A stretch of 64,000 nucleotides of DNA from Mucilaginibacter sp. PAMB04168 (GCF_039634365.2 NZ_CP155079.2:372001-436000), one strand, 5' to 3'. Positions 1-10,620 are shown, counted from the stretch's first letter. The notes: a model not told the origin generated them from the sequence alone. A program made the numbers and translations.

Positions 1-1656
1 TGTCTGCTCCCCCCATTTAAATGGCTTTAAAACGATATTACCAACCAATGATGACATATCCTGAACTGCTGCATTAGTGGTAAGCGGAATAACAAAATTT
101 CCATCCTCATCAGCTGCAAAGTCTTTCCATTTGTCAATATCGGATTGCCAAGAATACCTGGCAACGTAATCGTAAGGACTTGTAGCATCTGCTACGACTT
201 CTATCTCCAGGCTTTCTGAATAGATGGTTCGGGATGGGTATTGTGTATCCCATAGCAAGCCCTTTTTAACACTATACTCCAATACGCTGAACTTCATGAT
301 AAAAAACGAGCCTTCATTTTTAGACTGCCGTAATTTTGAATTTAAAAAGCCGGTATGCAAAAAAATGTCTTTCTGATCCGGAATCTCTTTTCGCCTAATA
401 CGTATGGCATTTTCGCAGGGGTCTTGCTTTCTTTGATGTAAGTAAACCCCTGTACCGCGTATGGTTAATGCAAATTCAAAGTCATAAAAGTATTCCAGTC
501 CTTGCAGCTCGGGCGTTTGAATTTTAATGTCGCGTAGCGCTATACGTACGCCTAAGTCGCCAAACAAAAAACGCTGGATGTTTTCAAATGTCTCGTAGCT
601 GTTTACAATGCCCCTGTAGCCCGAATGAGCCCGGTGCACATTGGCATAAAAAGCAACATTGTTTTCGTCGTATTGAGTGCCTGACACGGGCTTTTCACCG
701 CTTACTATGTAAGCTCTGTCTTGCTTTACCAAGCCATCACTAAAACTTCCGGTAACGTGTTTAATGGCAGAGTAGGCGCCATAATCACTTCCTATAACGC
801 AAAGGCAATTTTTAACGGGGAAGGTACTTTTGCCTAAACTGTGTAAATCATACTTGTAATTATCTTCATTGCGACTTTCACTTTGCGGGTTTTTTAAATC
901 ATCAAGCTGTAAATACTCCCGCATTCTTTTAGGCCTGAAAATGCTGGAGTCATACGGGTTGAGAGAAGAAACAATCGCCTCTTCAACAATATCGGGTATG
1001 TTACCCATGTCTATTCCTTTATGCGGCGAACCAATGGTTACCAAACGGTGTATTAGTTTGGCTGGATCTGTAATACGGCTAAGGGGCACAATAATGTCAT
1101 CCGGGGCTCTGTTGTCTATGTAATTAGGCAAGGTATTCTGCAACAATGTTCTGCATACCAGGCCACCCATTGAATGGGTAATCAGTATAACTTTATAATC
1201 TTTTTCTAACGACTCCCTGCTCATGCCCAACGCCAATAACTGGAGAGGAATTTTATTTACAATCAGGTCTGTCAGTTCAAGCGCATGGTTTTCAATACTG
1301 CGCACTTTATCCTGAATGTAGTCCACATCATAAAAGCGGCTTATCCAAATACTTCTCGATGGGTTAGATTCGTCAAAATCTTCCGTCCGGCAATTCACGG
1401 CATCGGCATAGCCATACTTTTTTTCATCACTGCTTTCAAACCGGCTTTTCATAAAGCGGATTAATTGCCCTTCAAATAAATCGGGGGTGAGGTAACCGTT
1501 GTCTGCCTGTGTTTGCTTCTTATAAACGGCCGAAGTTGCAAAGCCATAATAAGAGTCGTTAAAAGTTTCTTCAACGTCGGCTCGGCGCATCGCATATCCT
1601 CTTACATAAACTATGGGGTAATAGGGTGGGTCAATTTTTTTAAATGAATCTTTCAT
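1..1656 (-). CDS. Lipase-like alpha/beta-hydrolase fold protein, 3' end outside the window
   Basis: The frame opens at the ATG at 1656 and stays free of stops to the left edge, giving at least 552 residues; the C-terminus is missing. Near residues 165-172 it carries ITHSMGGLV, a nucleophile elbow of the GxSxG type used by lipases and esterases, with Ser as the likely nucleophile. Further on comes VTIGSPHKG, which is typical of PGAP1- or lipase-like hydrolases that act near membranes. The opening IVYVRGYA resembles the strand-1 and oxyanion region of this fold. There is no signal peptide, so the product is probably cytoplasmic. The later part (roughly 330-552) looks like an additional beta-rich domain that I do not recognise. 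The gene stands alone and diverges from the PAP2 gene across about 320 bp. The hydrolase fold is fairly sure; the substrate is unknown. Confidence 0.7.
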   Translation of the reverse strand, partial: MKDSFKKIDPPYYPIVYVRGYAMRRADVEETFNDSYYGFATSAVYKKQTQADNGYLTPDLFEGQLIRFMKSRFESSDEKKYGYADAVNCRTEDFDESNPSRSIWISRFYDVDYIQDKVRSIENHALELTDLIVNKIPLQLLALGMSRESLEKDYKVILITHSMGGLVCRTLLQNTLPNYIDNRAPDDIIVPLSRITDPAKLIHRLVTIGSPHKGIDMGNIPDIVEEAIVSSLNPYDSSIFRPKRMREYLQLDDLKNPQSESRNEDNYKYDLHSLGKSTFPVKNCLCVIGSDYGAYSAIKHVTGSFSDGLVKQDRAYIVSGEKPVSGTQYDENNVAFYANVHRAHSGYRGIVNSYETFENIQRFLFGDLGVRIALRDIKIQTPELQGLEYFYDFEFALTIRGTGVYLHQRKQDPCENAIRIRRKEIPDQKDIFLHTGFLNSKLRQSKNEGSFFIMKFSVLEYSVKKGLLWDTQYPSRTIYSESLEIEVVADATSPYDYVARYSWQSDIDKWKDFAADEDGNFVIPLTTNAAVQDMSSLVGNIVLKPFKWGEQT

Positions 1657-1976
1657 GGGATGAAAATTGGTTTATAAGGAGGGTCTGTGAAGACGCTTTG
1701 ATAAAGGCTTACAACGAAATTGCTTAATACCACTTATGAATACAATAGCTACTTATAGCTAATTTACTTACTAAAGGGAACCTACAATCCGGGCATATAT
1801 GGCTTCAAATGCATGCTGCTTTTTATATGCGGCAAAGCTGTGGTTTATGCTACTTACTTATATTTTAACCGCCCAATTTTTATTGGTGCGTAACAGTATT
1901 TTAAGTATTTGTGTCTCCAACTCCAACTTTTATACAGTTTTGTTCGTTAACTCGCTATTAACCATCATCTACTGCC
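1657..1976. other. Intergenic region between divergent genes
   Basis: About 320 AT-rich bases lie between the divergent hydrolase and PAP2 genes and must hold both promoters. An open frame begins at 1799 but overlaps the PAP2 signal peptide in another frame and has no recognisable features, so I do not call it. I see no clear repeat, hairpin or RNA. Confidence 0.5.
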
Positions 1977-2819
1977 TTGAAAAATATATTGCTCATCATT
2001 CTTTTTATGGCTGGTTCTTGTGCATTTGCTCAACAAACCACAGAAGATACCACGAAGAAAAATGTTATTGATACGTTAAAGAAGGATCTTTTAACAGTGC
2101 CGGACACCGTTCAGCATTTGCGCAGCAAATTTGCATCGTTAATACCGCCCGCCGCCTTGATGGGTTATGGTATAACTTCGTTTTATGTTAAGCCACTGCG
2201 TAAATGGGATCGTTATATTTATAAGGAAGCGCAGGAGCACAACATTATTACTAACAGTAGTATAGAAGATTATTTTCAGTACGCGCCGGTAGCTCTGGTA
2301 TATGGCCTGAACGTAGTAGGTGTACACGGCAAAAACACATTTGTGGATCGTACACTTATTTATGTCCTGTCGCAAGGTATGCTAAAGCTTTCACTAAATG
2401 TGCTGAAGCGCTCAACACACCGGTTAAGGCCTAATGAGCTTGATAGGTTCTCTTTCCCGTCAGGCCATACAGGAACAGCATTTTCAGGTGCCGAGTTTAT
2501 GGCGCAGGAGCTAAGCGGCAACTCGCCTTACTACGGGCTTGTAGGTTATGCCTTTGCAACAACAACAGGCGTGTTCCGTATTTACCACCAGGATCACTGG
2601 TTTAGCGATGTAGTTGCAGGAGCTGGTTTGGGTATTTTAGCAACCAAGGGAGCTTATTTGTTATATCCATACATACGTAACACCCTGTTTAGGGGTAAGG
2701 ACAAAAATGATGATCAAAACCTAGCGCCTGAGTTAAAGAAGAAAGCTCGGCGCAGCGCTATACTGTTGCCATCATACCAAAGCGGAGGTTTTGGGGTTGA
2801 GTTCGCGATGGAACTTTGA
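1977..2819 (+). CDS. PAP2-family phosphatase, exported
   Basis: This 280-residue protein carries the three phosphatidic acid phosphatase type 2 signatures in order: K-x6-RP (KRSTHRLRP, about residues 144-152), PSGHTG (about 161-166) and R-x5-H-x3-D (RIYHQDHWFSD). Together they form the vanadium-haloperoxidase-like active site that dephosphorylates lipid phosphates or isoprenyl pyrophosphates. I chose the TTG start at 1977 because it gives a complete signal peptide ending in CAFAQ; the first ATG, at 2007, would cut away its hydrophobic core. Roles in the family include undecaprenyl-pyrophosphate recycling and lipid A or phosphatidylglycerophosphate dephosphorylation; the sequence does not decide between them. 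The gene is monocistronic as far as can be seen. Confidence 0.88.
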   Translation: MKNILLIILFMAGSCAFAQQTTEDTTKKNVIDTLKKDLLTVPDTVQHLRSKFASLIPPAALMGYGITSFYVKPLRKWDRYIYKEAQEHNIITNSSIEDYFQYAPVALVYGLNVVGVHGKNTFVDRTLIYVLSQGMLKLSLNVLKRSTHRLRPNELDRFSFPSGHTGTAFSGAEFMAQELSGNSPYYGLVGYAFATTTGVFRIYHQDHWFSDVVAGAGLGILATKGAYLLYPYIRNTLFRGKDKNDDQNLAPELKKKARRSAILLPSYQSGGFGVEFAMEL

Positions 2820-2958
2820 TGCCGGTTACAACGCATGCAATTCCGTTGCTTGCATTTATAACTGTTTTAACGTTGAAGATTACTAATTGTTAAGCATTAC
2901 ACTGCAGCGCCTTGTTTCAGCAATTGGGTATTAGTTATATGGATTTGTTCGATGGTAA

Positions 2959-5900
2959 TTACCTTTCTAAAGAGGCGCTCTCGTTTTTGCTTTCTTTTCT
3001 GAGGTTTTGCAAAAACTGCGAAGGGGTTTCGCCAAACTCCTTTTTAAATGCCTTGGTAAAATAAGACTGTGTTTGTATGCCCACCCGGTACATCACCTCG
3101 GTTAGCAGAACATCCTCATGCGTTAAAATCTCAACAGCCTTTTTTAAACGGGTACTCCTGATAAACTCATTGGCCGACTGACCGGTAACATCTTTTATTT
3201 TGTTATAAAGTTTAGTACGGCTCATACCCGCTGATTTGCAAAGCAATTCAATGTCCAGATCCGGATTGCTCATTTCCGCTTCAATGGTGCTAATAAGCTG
3301 ATTAAGAAAGGCTTTATCTTTATTGTTATATACCAGTTCGAGGGCTGTGGTGTTATAGCTTTTTGAATAACGCTCTTTGAGTACACGGCGCTGTTCAAAT
3401 AGGTTGTGTAAACTGGTAGTCAGTAATTTAGGGCTTACCGGTTTGTTGAGATACAAATCGGTTCCCGATTCAAAACCTTCAATTTCGGCTTGCAGGTTAG
3501 TTTTTGCGGTTAGCATCACAAATGGAATATGGCTGGTTTCAATATCCTGCCGTATCATTTTGCAAAATTCATTGCCATCAGTTCCGGGCATCATCACATC
3601 GCTGATGATTAAGTCCGGATGTTCAGCTTTGCTTTTCTCTATGCCCTCTCTTCCGTTAGCGGCCTCGCTTATGGCATACTCTTTTTCCAGGCAGATCCTC
3701 AAAAACAGCCTGATCTCTTCATTATCGTCAACAATGAGAATGTGCGGCTTGTCCGTTAATGGATCCGGCTTCTGCTTCTGGTTCTGCGCAGCGTTGGCAG
3801 ATTGTGGTAGTTGATGATAAGCAATGCTTTCCAGGCTAACGCCGCCGTGCTGATCGTTTGCTAGCCATTTTTCGGTTAAAGTGTAATCGTGTTCGCTGCA
3901 AGGCAGGCCAATAATAATCTCGGTGCCTTGCTGGCGTTCGCTGTATACGTAAATATCGCCTTTATGAAGCGTGGCCAGGCTTTTTACAAACGCTAACCCA
4001 ATGCCAGAGCCAAGGTGTGACTCGGTTATACGATAATAACGTTCAAATAAATGCGAGAGCGAATCACGCGATATGCCGATGCCATTATCGGCTATCCTGA
4101 TATAGCAGTACTGCTTGCCCCTATAAGCGTTTTTAATAATCAGCTCGTTTCCATATGCCGATTTAAAGCTGCTCAATTCGTTTGACAGTTCAACAGTTAC
4201 GCTGCCGCCAGTTTGGGTGTATTTAATAGCGTTGGTTAACAAGTTAAGCAGAATTTTCTCCAGTATCTGACGGTCAAAATAAGCTTCATCTATTTGCGGC
4301 GAAAGCTTAACCGTTAGGGTGATAGCCTTTTGTTGAGCCAAATCTTGAAAATCGTTTGTTATTTCTTCAATAAATAGCTGTGTGTTGCCCTTAGCCACTT
4401 TTAAGCTCAATGCGCCCGATTCCACTTTCCGAAAATCCATTAATTCATTAATGAGCACCATTAAGCGGTTGGCATTACGGTACATCATTTCGAAGTAATG
4501 CGTAAAATGAGTGTTCGGGCTCTCACGTAAAAGGTTTTCAAGCGGACCTAAAATGAGTGATAGCGGCGTGCGAAGGTCATGCGATATATTGGTAAAAAAT
4601 TGCAGCTTCAACTGGTGCATTTCCTCCTTTTTGTTTTCTTCTATCTTCTTTAAATCGGCGTTCTTTTTAAATTTTAATATTAGGTAGGTGCCATAAAATA
4701 AGAGGGCCGCCATTAAGGTTCTGAACCACCATGTGGCCCATGTAGGCGGGGTTATAATTACTTTAATAACCGATTCGTGCGGGTTCCAAACGCCATCATT
4801 ATTTGATGCTTTTACATGGAAAGTATATTTACCAGGGCTTAAATTAGTAAAGGAGGCTTTTCTGCTTTGTGAGGCGTCGTACCAGGTATCGTCTAATCCT
4901 TCAAGCTTGTATATGTAGCGGTTGTTTTCGGGCGCGTTGTAATTAAGTGCTGCAAACTGGAACGATAGCGTAGACTGTTTATAGTTAAGCTTTAATGTTT
5001 TAGTTTGGCTAATATCCTGCCTTAATACCGAGTTGCCAGTAGTATCTGGCAGTACATCTTTGTTAAATATTTGCAAGCCGGTGATGTAAACTGGCGGCAC
5101 AAACCGGTTAGAGCGAATTTGGTAAGGGTTAAACTGATTAAACCCATTAATACCGCCAAAATACATAGTACCATTACGTGCGGTTAAAGAAGCATTGGCT
5201 TCAAATTCCAGCCCCTGCAATCCATCGGCTAAATTATATTTCTTAAAGCTACGAGTGGATGGATTAAGCCTGGTTATGCCGTTTGAGGTAGCTATCCAAA
5301 GGTTCCCTTTTGTATCCTCCTCAATACTTTTAATAAATTCTGTACTTAATCCGCCTTTTGTGGTAAACCGTACAAACTTGCTTTGCTGCCGGTTAAAAAC
5401 ATACAGGCCGGTTTGGCCTACCCAAAGTTGGCCTGTATGGTCAGAAAATAAAACTCTTAAATCAGGGCGGCGTTCCTGATCGTCAAAAAAGTGTTTAAAC
5501 TGCCGGGTTACTAAGTTATAACAGTTTAGTCCGCCATCATCTGTGCCAATCCACAAATTTTGGTAGCGGTCTTCTTTTAAAGACACAATATTATTTCCCT
5601 TTAATCGGGTTTTCCCGTCGGGCGATGCAGTAATGCGGCTAAACCGCTTTGTTGCAGGATCGAAAAGGTTAAGCCCGCCATAGTAAGTGGCTACCCAGAA
5701 ATTGTTGTGGCTATCTATATAAGCTTTTTGAACATAGTTGGAAGAGATAGAATTCTTGCTGGCCGGAAGATTCAAAAAATGTTCAAAGGTCTGGGTTTTC
5801 CGGTTAAAACGGTTAAGTCCGCCGCCCCAGGTGCTTACCCACAGCGTTTTTTCGCGGTCTTGCATAATGTCGAGTACGGCATCGCTGGCCAGGCTGTTGG

Positions 5901-7170
5901 TTGCCTGCAAATTATTGCGGTAATGTTTAAATGTACCGGTCAACGGGTTATAAACGTTTAAACCGCCACCATCGGTGCCTATCCAGATACTGCCCTGGTC
6001 ATCCTCAAAAAAAGCCCTCACGTCATTATAACTCAGGCTATTTGTGCCCGACGCAGTGTGTATAAAATTGAATTTGGAGGCATTGGGTATGTATAAATTA
6101 ATTCCGCCACGATGCGTACCTACCCAAAGGTTTTTTTGACGGTCCTCATAAATGGCCGAAACCGTTCGTTGAGACAGACTTTCCGGATCATCCACTTTAT
6201 TCTGATGATGTATAAACTCATTAGTGTTATAATCAAAGCGTTCGAGGCCTCCGTTGATGCTGCCTGCCCAGATGCGGCCCTTACTATCAGATAACAGGCA
6301 TTTAACCTGATCATTTGATAGGCTGCCTGCATATTGTTGTTGATGCTTAAAACTTAGTAATGTGCTCTTTAAAGGATCATAAACAAGTAATCCGCCGTTT
6401 TCTATCCCCAGCCATAAACGGCCAAGTTTGTCTTCCTGTATCGAATTAATGGGTTGATTTTTAAGAGCCGGCTGTTCATGCACGCTAACCACGGCGGTAG
6501 CAAAGCTGTGTGTTTTACGATCAAAGCGTTGAAGCCCCTTGGATGTCCCCAGCCATAAACAACTTTTTGAATCTTCGTATATGCAATTGGTAACGTTGTT
6601 AAAGTTACCTGCAGCCGCAAAATGACTAAAACTGCCATCAGCTGCATTATATTTATCTAAGCCGCCATTATCTGTACCAATCCAAAGCACCCCCTGTTTA
6701 TCGGTATAGAGGCTGTTAATGTTGTTACCGGCAAGGCTTGCCTTTTTGCCGTAGCTGTATTTATAAACTGTAAAAGTATTGGTATTTGTATTAAAGCGGT
6801 TAAGCCCGTCAATGGTGCCTATCCACAGGTTCTTTTGAGCATCTTCGGTAATACAGCGTATATAATTGTCGCTTAAGCTACCTGTATTGCCCGGTTTATT
6901 CTTAAATACGGTTATACTGTATCCGTCATATTTATTCAAACCATCACGCGTACCAAACCACATAAAGCCCCGGGTATCCTGGTAAATGGCCTCTATAGTG
7001 CTGTTTGATAAGCCGTCCGAACTATTAATGTGTTTAAAGCGAAGCTGGGTGGTTTGTGCTTGCAAGCCATCATGCAGCGTAGCGAAACCGGCTAACAAAA
7101 GCAAACACAAGGCTTGTTGCCGGATAAAATACTTCACACCGCGATGGCTATTTAGTCCGCACCGTTCCAT
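2959..7170 (-). CDS. Hybrid two-component system regulator of the galactan utilization locus
   Basis: This is a 1403-residue one-protein two-component system. It has an N-terminal signal or anchor segment; about 45-720 a periplasmic two-component-regulator propeller with repeated W-[IV]-G-T motifs in two seven-bladed sets; about 727-807 a Y_Y_Y domain; a transmembrane helix near 811-832; a HisKA domain with SHDLRTPLS (His near 864); a HATPase domain with NAIKYT, DNGIGI and GSGIGL motifs; a receiver with DD and SDVMMPG (Asp near 1190); and a C-terminal AraC-type helix-turn-helix (about 1290-1403). Proteins of this class bind an oligosaccharide released from the substrate and activate the neighbouring operon. 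It is divergent from the SusC operon across 331 bp, so it very probably controls that operon. The ligand, presumably a beta-1,4-galacto-oligosaccharide, is inferred from the enzymes. Confidence 0.95.
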   Translation of the reverse strand: MERCGLNSHRGVKYFIRQQALCLLLLAGFATLHDGLQAQTTQLRFKHINSSDGLSNSTIEAIYQDTRGFMWFGTRDGLNKYDGYSITVFKNKPGNTGSLSDNYIRCITEDAQKNLWIGTIDGLNRFNTNTNTFTVYKYSYGKKASLAGNNINSLYTDKQGVLWIGTDNGGLDKYNAADGSFSHFAAAGNFNNVTNCIYEDSKSCLWLGTSKGLQRFDRKTHSFATAVVSVHEQPALKNQPINSIQEDKLGRLWLGIENGGLLVYDPLKSTLLSFKHQQQYAGSLSNDQVKCLLSDSKGRIWAGSINGGLERFDYNTNEFIHHQNKVDDPESLSQRTVSAIYEDRQKNLWVGTHRGGINLYIPNASKFNFIHTASGTNSLSYNDVRAFFEDDQGSIWIGTDGGGLNVYNPLTGTFKHYRNNLQATNSLASDAVLDIMQDREKTLWVSTWGGGLNRFNRKTQTFEHFLNLPASKNSISSNYVQKAYIDSHNNFWVATYYGGLNLFDPATKRFSRITASPDGKTRLKGNNIVSLKEDRYQNLWIGTDDGGLNCYNLVTRQFKHFFDDQERRPDLRVLFSDHTGQLWVGQTGLYVFNRQQSKFVRFTTKGGLSTEFIKSIEEDTKGNLWIATSNGITRLNPSTRSFKKYNLADGLQGLEFEANASLTARNGTMYFGGINGFNQFNPYQIRSNRFVPPVYITGLQIFNKDVLPDTTGNSVLRQDISQTKTLKLNYKQSTLSFQFAALNYNAPENNRYIYKLEGLDDTWYDASQSRKASFTNLSPGKYTFHVKASNNDGVWNPHESVIKVIITPPTWATWWFRTLMAALLFYGTYLILKFKKNADLKKIEENKKEEMHQLKLQFFTNISHDLRTPLSLILGPLENLLRESPNTHFTHYFEMMYRNANRLMVLINELMDFRKVESGALSLKVAKGNTQLFIEEITNDFQDLAQQKAITLTVKLSPQIDEAYFDRQILEKILLNLLTNAIKYTQTGGSVTVELSNELSSFKSAYGNELIIKNAYRGKQYCYIRIADNGIGISRDSLSHLFERYYRITESHLGSGIGLAFVKSLATLHKGDIYVYSERQQGTEIIIGLPCSEHDYTLTEKWLANDQHGGVSLESIAYHQLPQSANAAQNQKQKPDPLTDKPHILIVDDNEEIRLFLRICLEKEYAISEAANGREGIEKSKAEHPDLIISDVMMPGTDGNEFCKMIRQDIETSHIPFVMLTAKTNLQAEIEGFESGTDLYLNKPVSPKLLTTSLHNLFEQRRVLKERYSKSYNTTALELVYNNKDKAFLNQLISTIEAEMSNPDLDIELLCKSAGMSRTKLYNKIKDVTGQSANEFIRSTRLKKAVEILTHEDVLLTEVMYRVGIQTQSYFTKAFKKEFGETPSQFLQNLRKESKNESASLER

Positions 7171-7501
7171 AGTCCTTAAAAGTATAATTGGTTAACGGTG
7201 TTAGTGAACCGCTTGCATATTCACAATAATACGATTTTTATCTAAAAGTTAAGCAGGGGCGTCAATTTGGCTATAAGCGCTCAAAAAAATGATGATTTGA
7301 ACAAAAGAAATGAACGTTTGAATTAGCTATTATTGGTGCAAATTATGGTGATTTGACCTCGTAAACCAATTATATCTATCAGTCGCTTTACACCTCATTT
7401 CCTGCTTATGCGTATGCCTCGGTGTATGCTAGTTTTATAATAATGTGATAAGCTAAGTGCTGATAGAAACCAAGTTTTAAACCAATTTAACTTTAAATTC
7501 T
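7171..7501. promoter_or_regulatory. Divergent control region between HTCS and SusC
   Basis: These 331 AT-rich bases separate the start codons of the hybrid regulator and SusC and must hold both promoters and the regulator's binding site. I find no exact TAnnTTTG box; TAGTTTTA near 7429 differs at one position. The stretch around 7267-7352 repeats the words ATGATTTGAAC and TGGTGATTTGACC, possible half-sites, but that is only suggestive. Confidence 0.4.
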
Positions 7502-10500
7502 ATGCGGATATTTACTCTTTTTTTTAAGAGGGGATTTTCATCAATAGTAGCCTTACTATTATTGTTGAATGTCTCCGCGGTGTTTGCGCAAAACATTACG
7601 GTAACAGGAACGGTAACTTTAAAAGAAGATGCCAGTACTTTACCTGGTATTGCTGTAACTGTAAAAGGAACAACACAAGGTACTTTAACCGATGGCGTGG
7701 GCAAATTTTTAATAAGTGCTCCTACAGGTGCCACGCTGGTGTTTACAGGGGTAGGCTTCCAAACACGCGAAGTGGCAGTAAACGGCTCAACCATGAGCGT
7801 GGTACTGGAAACCCAGCAAAACAACCTGAACGAAGTATTAGTAATTGGCTACGGTACAACCACCCGCCAAAACGTTACCACTGCGGTAACTAAAATTGAC
7901 CCTAAAAAAGTACCCCAGGCAGCTAATAGCAATATACAGCAACTATTGTTTGGACGGGCAGCGGGCGTACAGGTTTCGCAAAGCAGCCCACAACCGGGTG
8001 GCGGAATTAATGTGTCCATCCGCGGCAGGGGTAATCCATTATATGTAGTAGATGGTGTTATTTTTCCGGGCGATGCACTGGAGCCGGGAAACGGCGCCAT
8101 AGCGCGCGAAACCAACGGCGTAAACCGTGCGGGGCTCGCTGGTTTAAATCCTGAAGATATCGAGTCTATAGAGGTTTTGAAAGATGCGAGTGCTGCAATT
8201 TATGGTGTTAATGCCGCTAACGGGGTGGTGCTTATTACCACCAAAAAAGGTAAATCGGGTAGTATGTCTGTAAATTACAATGGTAATTATTCGTTCCAAA
8301 AAAACTACCAGTACCTGCAACCGCTTAACGCCACACAATATATGACCCTGTTTAACCAGTTGAGTGCTGATTATACAGTAGGCAACAAACCGGCCCAGTT
8401 CTCTGCAGCACAAATTGCAGCAGCAGGCCAGGGTACCAAATGGCTGGACGAAATATTTAAAACAGGCGCTATCCATAACCACCAGTTAACCGTAAACGGT
8501 GGTACCGAAAAAGTGACTTACTATTTCTCGGGCGGTTTTTACAACGAGGAGGGTACGCTCAGAAATGCAGGCTTAACACGCTATACCGGCAGGAGCAACC
8601 TATCATTTAATATATCTAAGCATTTAACGCTAAACACGAATTTTACCGGCAGCCGTAATAGTTATTTAAATTCATCGTCTGGCGGTCAGAGCGGCGGTTC
8701 GGGTGCTGAAGGCTTTGGTGCGGTACAGGCAGCATTGGGCTACCCGGCCTATATTCCGGTAAGGAATGCAAATGGTGGTTATAGCCAGTTTGGGCTAACA
8801 GCTAACCCGGTTTCATTGCTGGAGATTAAGGATCGTACCTACACCAGTACGCTTAATGCCAATATTTCGGCAGATATAAAAATTATTCCGGGTGTATTAA
8901 CGGTTCACGGATTATATGGTAATAATTACGAATCGTCAGATCGTGATTTCTTTGTGCCAAGCACAGTTTATTACTATCAGCGCTACCAGGCCAGGGGATC
9001 GCGCAATTTTGCTAAGCGGCAGAGCCAAACCATGGAGGCTACCATAGATTTCAAAAAGGACTTTTTTGATAACCGTATTTTAAACGTAAGCGCTATAGCA
9101 GGCATCGGTCAATATAAAAACACTTACGACGCTTTTGGCGCCGAAGGTGGAGGCGGGCCCGACGCATTTGAGAACACTAATCTGCTGCTGTCTACCGCCA
9201 ACATGGGTATTAATTCGGGTAAAACAGCTACCAAATTACGGTCTTACTTTGGTCGTGCAACTTTTAGCCTTTACAACAAATACCTGCTTACCGCTACGGC
9301 CCGCTATGATGGGTTTAGCTTGTTCTTCCCCGAAAACAAGTATGCCTTATTCCCTTCTGTATCGGCTGGCTGGAAAATCAGTAGCGAGTCTTTTATGGAG
9401 AACATCAAATTCATCAGTTTGTTAAAGCTTCGTGGTAGTATAGGTTTAACCGGTTCAACCGCCGGGCTTAGCAGCGGTGCTGGTTATGGGGGTTATAGTT
9501 CCGATGGTAACATTTTATATTTTAACAATGGTGCCGTAAACTATCCAACTATTGCAGCTTTCGCTATTGACCACCCTGAGTTAACCTGGCAAAAAACCAA
9601 CAACAAAAACATCGGTTTGGACTTTGGCTTTTTCAATGACAGGATTACAGGGTCATTTGATGTGTTTAAAGACGATATTACCAACTTGCTGAGAGGAACC
9701 GGTCCAACACCGCGTTTGTCTCCGTTTTCAAGCCAACCAGTAAATGGTGGACACCAGGTACGGCAGGGCTATGATGTAGCACTGAATACCCAGAATCTGC
9801 ACATTAAAAACTTCGACTGGAGTTCGGTTATCAATCTTTCGCACTACACCTATAAATGGAAAGAGCGTTTTGTGTACGATATATTAAGTGCCAACGGAGG
9901 TGTTGCCTATCAGGCCGTTGATGATGCCGTAAACGAGTGGTATTACATTAAAACCAATGGTATTTTACAGGCAGGCCAAGCAGTACCTGCAAGCCAGCCA
10001 ACCGCGGCCGGATCGGGGGCAAGATTACCTGGGGCGCCAATATTTGTTGACGTAAATAACGACGGTAAATTAACCGGAGCTGACGTGTATAAGTTAAACC
10101 CGGATCCAAAACTAATTTTAGGTTTCGGCAATAACTTCCGTTACAAACAATTAGATCTGAGTATTTTCTTTTACGGCCAGTTTGGTGGCAAGGCTACCAA
10201 CTTTAACTATGCCTGGGCCGATCCCGTTAGTTTAATTTCGAATACACAAAGCGGTACCATACAGGCGCTTGAAGTATATACATCTGCCAATACGGGCGGC
10301 ACAAGGCCCGGTGTAAACTATAATGAGACTTCTGCAGCTTTGCCTGCCGGTTCTGACATTAACATGGTAAGCACCAATTTTGTACGTTGCCGTAACCTTA
10401 CCCTGGGTTATACTTTCAATCCAAAGTTCATCAGCAAGTTTAGCAAATCCATCAGGGTTTTTGCCGATGCCCAAAACCTGTTTATTATCACCGATTATAA

Positions 10501-10600
10501 AGGGGTAGACCCTGAGGTATCTTACGCCAATGTAAAAGGAGGGTATGCACCGTACCCTATGTTCAGAACATTCTCATTTGGTGTACGTGCCGGATTTTAA
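7502..10600 (+). CDS. SusC-like TonB-dependent outer-membrane transporter
   Basis: A 1032-residue SusC family receptor. A signal peptide ends in VFAQ. A carboxypeptidase-regulatory-like domain follows (about 30-105: VTGTVTLKEDA, GTTQGTLTDGVGKF). Next come a TonB-box-like segment (LNEVLVIGYGT), a plug domain with SIRGRGNPLYVVDGV and EVLKDASAAIYG, and a 22-strand barrel ending in an aromatic beta-signal (RTFSFGVRAGF). It should import galacto-oligosaccharides across the outer membrane using TonB energy, with the SusD protein as its lid. It is the first gene of a six-gene operon with gaps of only 10-25 bp and lies beside its probable regulator. Confidence 0.96.
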   Translation: MRIFTLFFKRGFSSIVALLLLLNVSAVFAQNITVTGTVTLKEDASTLPGIAVTVKGTTQGTLTDGVGKFLISAPTGATLVFTGVGFQTREVAVNGSTMSVVLETQQNNLNEVLVIGYGTTTRQNVTTAVTKIDPKKVPQAANSNIQQLLFGRAAGVQVSQSSPQPGGGINVSIRGRGNPLYVVDGVIFPGDALEPGNGAIARETNGVNRAGLAGLNPEDIESIEVLKDASAAIYGVNAANGVVLITTKKGKSGSMSVNYNGNYSFQKNYQYLQPLNATQYMTLFNQLSADYTVGNKPAQFSAAQIAAAGQGTKWLDEIFKTGAIHNHQLTVNGGTEKVTYYFSGGFYNEEGTLRNAGLTRYTGRSNLSFNISKHLTLNTNFTGSRNSYLNSSSGGQSGGSGAEGFGAVQAALGYPAYIPVRNANGGYSQFGLTANPVSLLEIKDRTYTSTLNANISADIKIIPGVLTVHGLYGNNYESSDRDFFVPSTVYYYQRYQARGSRNFAKRQSQTMEATIDFKKDFFDNRILNVSAIAGIGQYKNTYDAFGAEGGGGPDAFENTNLLLSTANMGINSGKTATKLRSYFGRATFSLYNKYLLTATARYDGFSLFFPENKYALFPSVSAGWKISSESFMENIKFISLLKLRGSIGLTGSTAGLSSGAGYGGYSSDGNILYFNNGAVNYPTIAAFAIDHPELTWQKTNNKNIGLDFGFFNDRITGSFDVFKDDITNLLRGTGPTPRLSPFSSQPVNGGHQVRQGYDVALNTQNLHIKNFDWSSVINLSHYTYKWKERFVYDILSANGGVAYQAVDDAVNEWYYIKTNGILQAGQAVPASQPTAAGSGARLPGAPIFVDVNNDGKLTGADVYKLNPDPKLILGFGNNFRYKQLDLSIFFYGQFGGKATNFNYAWADPVSLISNTQSGTIQALEVYTSANTGGTRPGVNYNETSAALPAGSDINMVSTNFVRCRNLTLGYTFNPKFISKFSKSIRVFADAQNLFIITDYKGVDPEVSYANVKGGYAPYPMFRTFSFGVRAGF

Positions 10601-10620
10601 ACCACAACAAGAAATCAGTT

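Noticed and set aside
1799..2071. Open frame of 90 codons before the PAP2 gene
   Set aside because: It overlaps the PAP2 signal peptide region in another frame and has no recognisable motif or family features.
3377..3814. 145-codon plus-strand frame inside the hybrid regulator gene
   Set aside because: It is antisense to a clearly coding receiver domain.
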